Shown: piece after piece, positions 61,339 to 64,000 of the stretch | How positions within the stretch are numbered: the stretch's first letter is position 1 | Layout of the letters: each line of letters begins with the position of its first letter | Assembly: GCA_030374765.1 (NCBI GenBank) | Contig: JARGXX010000105.1 | Location: 868,001-932,000, forward strand | Direction: 5' to 3' | Length of the DNA: 64,000 nt | DNA from: Agarophyton chilense | Lineage: Eukaryota > Rhodophyta > Florideophyceae > Gracilariales > Gracilariaceae | Made by a program: the position numbers and the translations under genes | The notes under the pieces: generated by a model | Databases searched by the model: none | What the model was told of the DNA's origin: nothing | The model's input: the letters and a program-made list of their open reading frames with translations, nothing else

Positions 61339-62241
61339 ATGCCATCGCAAGAAACGAGTGCGATGAATGAAGACCCAGACTCGTCGGCCGACTCTGTTTC
61401 AGACGGTAAATCACTAGCTCGTAGCATCGTTGTTCAGGTTCAATCCACAGAAACTATCGTTTCCAAGCGGCCAAGGACATCCTCGACTCAGTGTCTCGGC
61501 AGTCAAGAAGACCCTTACCCGACTCCGACCAGTGACACTCATGAACCTGAGCGCTTGAAGAAAGAAAACGCTGTCCTTCGCATCGGTTTGCGAACGTTGA
61601 CTTATTTTATATACGATGGGTTTCCTGTTTCTAGCGGCTATCGGGAGTTTGCTCGTGTCTGCAAGGTTATGGTCGAAACTGTCGTGGACGAGAGGTATCC
61701 CCCTCCTCACCGAGCAGATATGAGTCTGTCTCGGAAATGCGCGGAGTTCCTCCTGGCGCCAGCCTCTTCTTCACTGATATGGTTCGTTCTTAGAACAATT
61801 CAAATGCAAAAGCTGCTTGAAACGACCGGGTTTGGGGCCGACAAAGGTTTCTGGCAATGGCTGAAAGCCTTTTGGACCGTCACTCATCGGATAGCGAGAC
61901 AGGCTCTCATCTATCGCCTGTTCTTCCGAATTGGGTCTTTAAAATATTCACTTGCATCGGCGCTTGGAATCATGTGTTGCTTCTTCAGAGAAACTATTTT
62001 CCCGGACATCATACATCTACATCTCTGGCCCAAGCATTTTTCCGCTTCACAAGGTATTGCTGCCGTTTTTCGCAGTCTCATCTATGCTACTGCTTTCGCC
62101 TTACCGTTGCAAAAATGTTCGAAGCTATTCAGAGACAGTCCGCGCAGAAGAGGCAACGTGAAGAAGCTTATTTTCGCCTTGGTCTTAGCTAAAATACAAC
62201 GAAGTGTTAGGCTGTACAAGCTTGTTGAAGCATCACAATGA
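61339..62241 (+). CDS. Unknown 300-residue protein
   Basis: It has a Ser/Asp-rich disordered N-terminus to about residue 70. A short coiled-coil start follows (PERLKKENAVLRIGLRTL), then a folded helical domain rich in aromatics (GFWQWLKAFWTVTHRIARQ, LASALGIMCCFFRETIF) and a basic C-terminus (RRRGNVKKLIFALVLAKI). No family is recognised. The start ATG at 61,339 follows in-frame stops. Single exon, with composition like the neighbouring genes. Confidence 0.5.
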   Translation: MPSQETSAMNEDPDSSADSVSDGKSLARSIVVQVQSTETIVSKRPRTSSTQCLGSQEDPYPTPTSDTHEPERLKKENAVLRIGLRTLTYFIYDGFPVSSGYREFARVCKVMVETVVDERYPPPHRADMSLSRKCAEFLLAPASSSLIWFVLRTIQMQKLLETTGFGADKGFWQWLKAFWTVTHRIARQALIYRLFFRIGSLKYSLASALGIMCCFFRETIFPDIIHLHLWPKHFSASQGIAAVFRSLIYATAFALPLQKCSKLFRDSPRRRGNVKKLIFALVLAKIQRSVRLYKLVEASQ

Positions 62242-62390
62242 ACGAAAACGTCATCATGGTCTCGTCTACTTCATAGGCAATTGGTTTCACTGAAGATCAA
62301 AAGCCGTCGACGCTAACATTCGAGTGATGCTGTAAGCTCACTATATCTCACTTTCTTGATATTAACTTACCTTCCCTAGAGATTTTTTGT
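62242..62390. other. Convergent spacer
   Basis: A short spacer between the 61,339 gene and the convergent phosphopantetheine adenylyltransferase gene. No feature is seen. Confidence 0.4.
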
Positions 62391-63305
62391 CTAAGCTGTG
62401 TCAAACTGGGGGTTTCCCTCGGCTTCCGCTTCCCGCAGAGCTGAAGAACTGAGTTTCACACCCTTGGTATCCAGCACGTCAACGATGATAAAAGTCATTG
62501 GATTCAATCCGACTTCTTTGCGGGTGTCGTTAATTTTCAGCGCCCCAGGTGCCGTTTCCTTGGAAACCACGAGGGCGGTTATGGCTGGCTCATAAGATGT
62601 TGGGCCAGAAGAATCCGTCAAGTGTGTGACGAACACATTTGGTATAGATGGTTTGACACGCTTCGAATATGCTACGGCCCTTTCACTTCGCATCTCCAGA
62701 CTTTCAATAAGATCCCTATGTTCCTTCTTCTGCAGCATCGCATCAGATGTTACACCAACGCGAAGCGTCGCTTTAGCAGCCCATACTGCAGCTGTTAAGA
62801 GCAGTCTATGTCCAGCATGTAATCTGTCAAACGTACCTCCTACAGCCACCGTCTTGTACTTGTTGTAGAAATCATCATTTGAATGGTCCCCGAACTTGTA
62901 GTCTTGCGATCCCATTGGGAGCCATTCTTGAGATGCCATAGGCTCACGATACGCAAGATCTTTCGCTGCGTGCGAAGTGATTTCGTCGATCCTAAGAAGA
63001 TGTTCGTTAAGTTCTGCGCGTCTCCGGACCACCACATCAGCTCTAGGTCTACTTTCCTGGACAACAATTGAGAAAACACACGTTGCCAGTCGAAGATAGC
63101 TCAAGCCATTGTCCCGCTCCGGACACACATATAGTGTCGATAAGTCTGCCTCCCTGCTTCTGAGACAGTCTCGAAATACTCCCAAATTCACTTCTAAATT
63201 ATGACCGTCGCCACGAACTGGAAGCACGACTGCCTCGAGTTTGGGGCTGGTATTTGATTGCTCAGAATTCTTAGCGCCTCGATCTTCATCCCCATTGCAC
63301 ATCAT
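62391..63305 (-). CDS. Phosphopantetheine adenylyltransferase (eukaryotic type)
   Basis: In this 304-residue protein the nucleotidyltransferase domain starts at about residue 150: VAVGGTFDRLHAGHRLLL with the H-x-G-H motif at 163-166. Then come LRVGVTSDAML, ALVVSKETAPGALKIN and KLSSSALRE, the counterpart of the I-S-S-S/T-x-x-R motif. It transfers AMP to 4'-phosphopantetheine, giving dephospho-CoA. The N-terminal 145 residues resemble the poorly conserved leader domain found in plant and animal homologues. No dephospho-CoA kinase domain is attached, as in plants and unlike animal COASY. The start ATG at 63,305 is the first in frame. Confidence 0.85.
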   Translation of the reverse strand: MMCNGDEDRGAKNSEQSNTSPKLEAVVLPVRGDGHNLEVNLGVFRDCLRSREADLSTLYVCPERDNGLSYLRLATCVFSIVVQESRPRADVVVRRRAELNEHLLRIDEITSHAAKDLAYREPMASQEWLPMGSQDYKFGDHSNDDFYNKYKTVAVGGTFDRLHAGHRLLLTAAVWAAKATLRVGVTSDAMLQKKEHRDLIESLEMRSERAVAYSKRVKPSIPNVFVTHLTDSSGPTSYEPAITALVVSKETAPGALKINDTRKEVGLNPMTFIIVDVLDTKGVKLSSSALREAEAEGNPQFDTA

Positions 63306-63794
63306 ACCTGCTCCTACCTGATTACCTGATAGCCTTTAACGGCTGTATCGAAGGGGGGCTTGTTTTCAGATCTGTAACTAGAGGAAGCTTCCAACGCAAT
63401 GTCCTCTGTTCTCCAGACTCTAGAGACAAATTCGTTAGAATAGTTATTTGCAGAACAGTTTGCAATTGTCGCTTGTCGAAATAACACCAGTTGCTGATTA
63501 TCTGCAAAAAGAATGCTGTTACTGAGGGAAGCTTCGAAAGGGGTGACACTACCTTAGAGCGCATTAGTGAAAGATGTGTCGATTGGCTAAAGAGTAGCTC
63601 AAGTTTGTGGCCTTGAAAACCTACCGACACTGGCCAGTACCCATTGCCCGCAGTACGTGCCCAGCTGCCAGCCGGGCAGGTTTGGCATCATAAGAGATTC
63701 TGACATGCCAACCCTCGGAATGCATGAATAGCGCTCATATGTAGTGAAAATTGGTTTAATCACTGGTCAAACCGTGAGAAACAAGGGCCTTACT

Positions 63795-63846
<52 letters not shown>

Positions 63847-64000
63847 CACGTTTGTCGCCAAAGAAACTATCGACAACGTCTTTCCTATCTCACCGTCATA
63901 CCATTGGCGAGATCAGGTGCAAAAGTCAGCAACCCCCATCTTCATCTAATCCAAGTATTGTCTCTCCAAGAAAAAAACCCTACAAACCCCCGTCCTCATA
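63306..64000. other. Terminal non-coding stretch with CT microsatellite
   Basis: No gene is recognised. It should include the promoter of the PPAT gene. A pure (CT)22 run lies at 63,801-63,844. Confidence 0.4.
63801..63844. repeat. (CT)22 microsatellite
   Basis: An uninterrupted CT dinucleotide run of 44 bases, flanked by CTCTT and ACCACG. Confidence 0.95.

Noticed and set aside
1..64000. CRISPR arrays, tRNA and rRNA genes
   Set aside because: No regularly spaced direct repeats with unique spacers and no cloverleaf or rRNA core sequence were seen by eye; the tandem repeats present are short and contiguous. A tRNAscan or Rfam search would be decisive.

Overview
This window is nuclear DNA of a eukaryote. 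Its housekeeping genes are clearly eukaryotic: exocyst SEC6, PP2A B56, WDR26/Gid7, METTL18, ALKBH6, ROMO1, PRCC-like, eukaryotic-type phosphopantetheine adenylyltransferase. Most are single-exon. The few introns I could resolve are short (84-129 nt), often start GTACG or GTA, and one carries an exact TACTAAC branch site. A PHLOEM PROTEIN 2-LIKE A10-type protein points to Archaeplastida. Compact, intron-poor genes beside thick transposon deposits suggest a red alga, perhaps a florideophyte. That is an inference; no diagnostic plastid or rRNA marker is present.

Left part (1-30,900) is a nest of mobile elements. It holds a decayed tyrosine recombinase (440-1300), a decayed Plavaka-like transposase (1769-3429, minus), and a decayed Ty3/gypsy retrotransposon on the minus strand (gag 25,196-27,259, pol 3773-6934). 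A second tyrosine recombinase relic lies at 28,336-29,080. The gag and pol halves are pushed apart by an 18-kb DNA transposon at 7175-25,170. This element has imperfect 25-bp terminal inverted repeats (TGTTCTC[A/G]GAATGCTAG...) and a 3-bp target duplication (CTG on the plus strand).

The 18-kb element is the most interesting object. It carries a frameshifted Plavaka-family transposase with an N-terminal zinc finger (21,440-24,661, minus). Its cargo includes a 1043-residue fusion of a DPPY-type DNA amino-methyltransferase with a C-terminal SET histone-methyltransferase domain (15,198-18,329). It also includes a large protein joining a ParB/Srx-like domain to a double-stranded beta-helix Fe(II)/2-oxoglutarate oxygenase-like domain (10,973-14,659), interrupted by one stop. 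The remaining cargo is a broken basic/coiled-coil protein (18,654-21,330), a ketopantoate-reductase-like protein (8466-9290), a polytopic membrane protein and two small unknown proteins. Together they look like an epigenetic cargo (DNA methylation, possible base oxidation, histone methylation) travelling with a cut-and-paste transposase. Several reading frames here and in the retroelement end at what look like Gln-to-stop changes, suggesting decay by C-to-T mutation.

Right part (30,900-63,400) is gene-dense host sequence. Plus-strand genes are RING finger (30,935), PP2-A10-like (32,961), MDR oxidoreductase (35,402), pyridoxal kinase (43,026), SEC6 (45,478), acidic protein (54,080), WDR26/Gid7 (56,564) and unknowns at 59,476 and 61,339. 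Minus-strand genes are PRCC-like (32,406), ALKBH6 (34,887), METTL18 (37,278), a repeat-motif nuclear protein (39,619), PP2A B56 (42,375), a four-exon two-TM protein (44,800), a Sel1-repeat membrane protein (52,984), ROMO1 (60,709) and PPAT (63,305). Genes are packed closely, and one convergent pair overlaps in coding sequence. Exon structures at 30,935, 44,110, 56,564 and 60,363 come from splice-site reading and protein-family fit, not transcripts.
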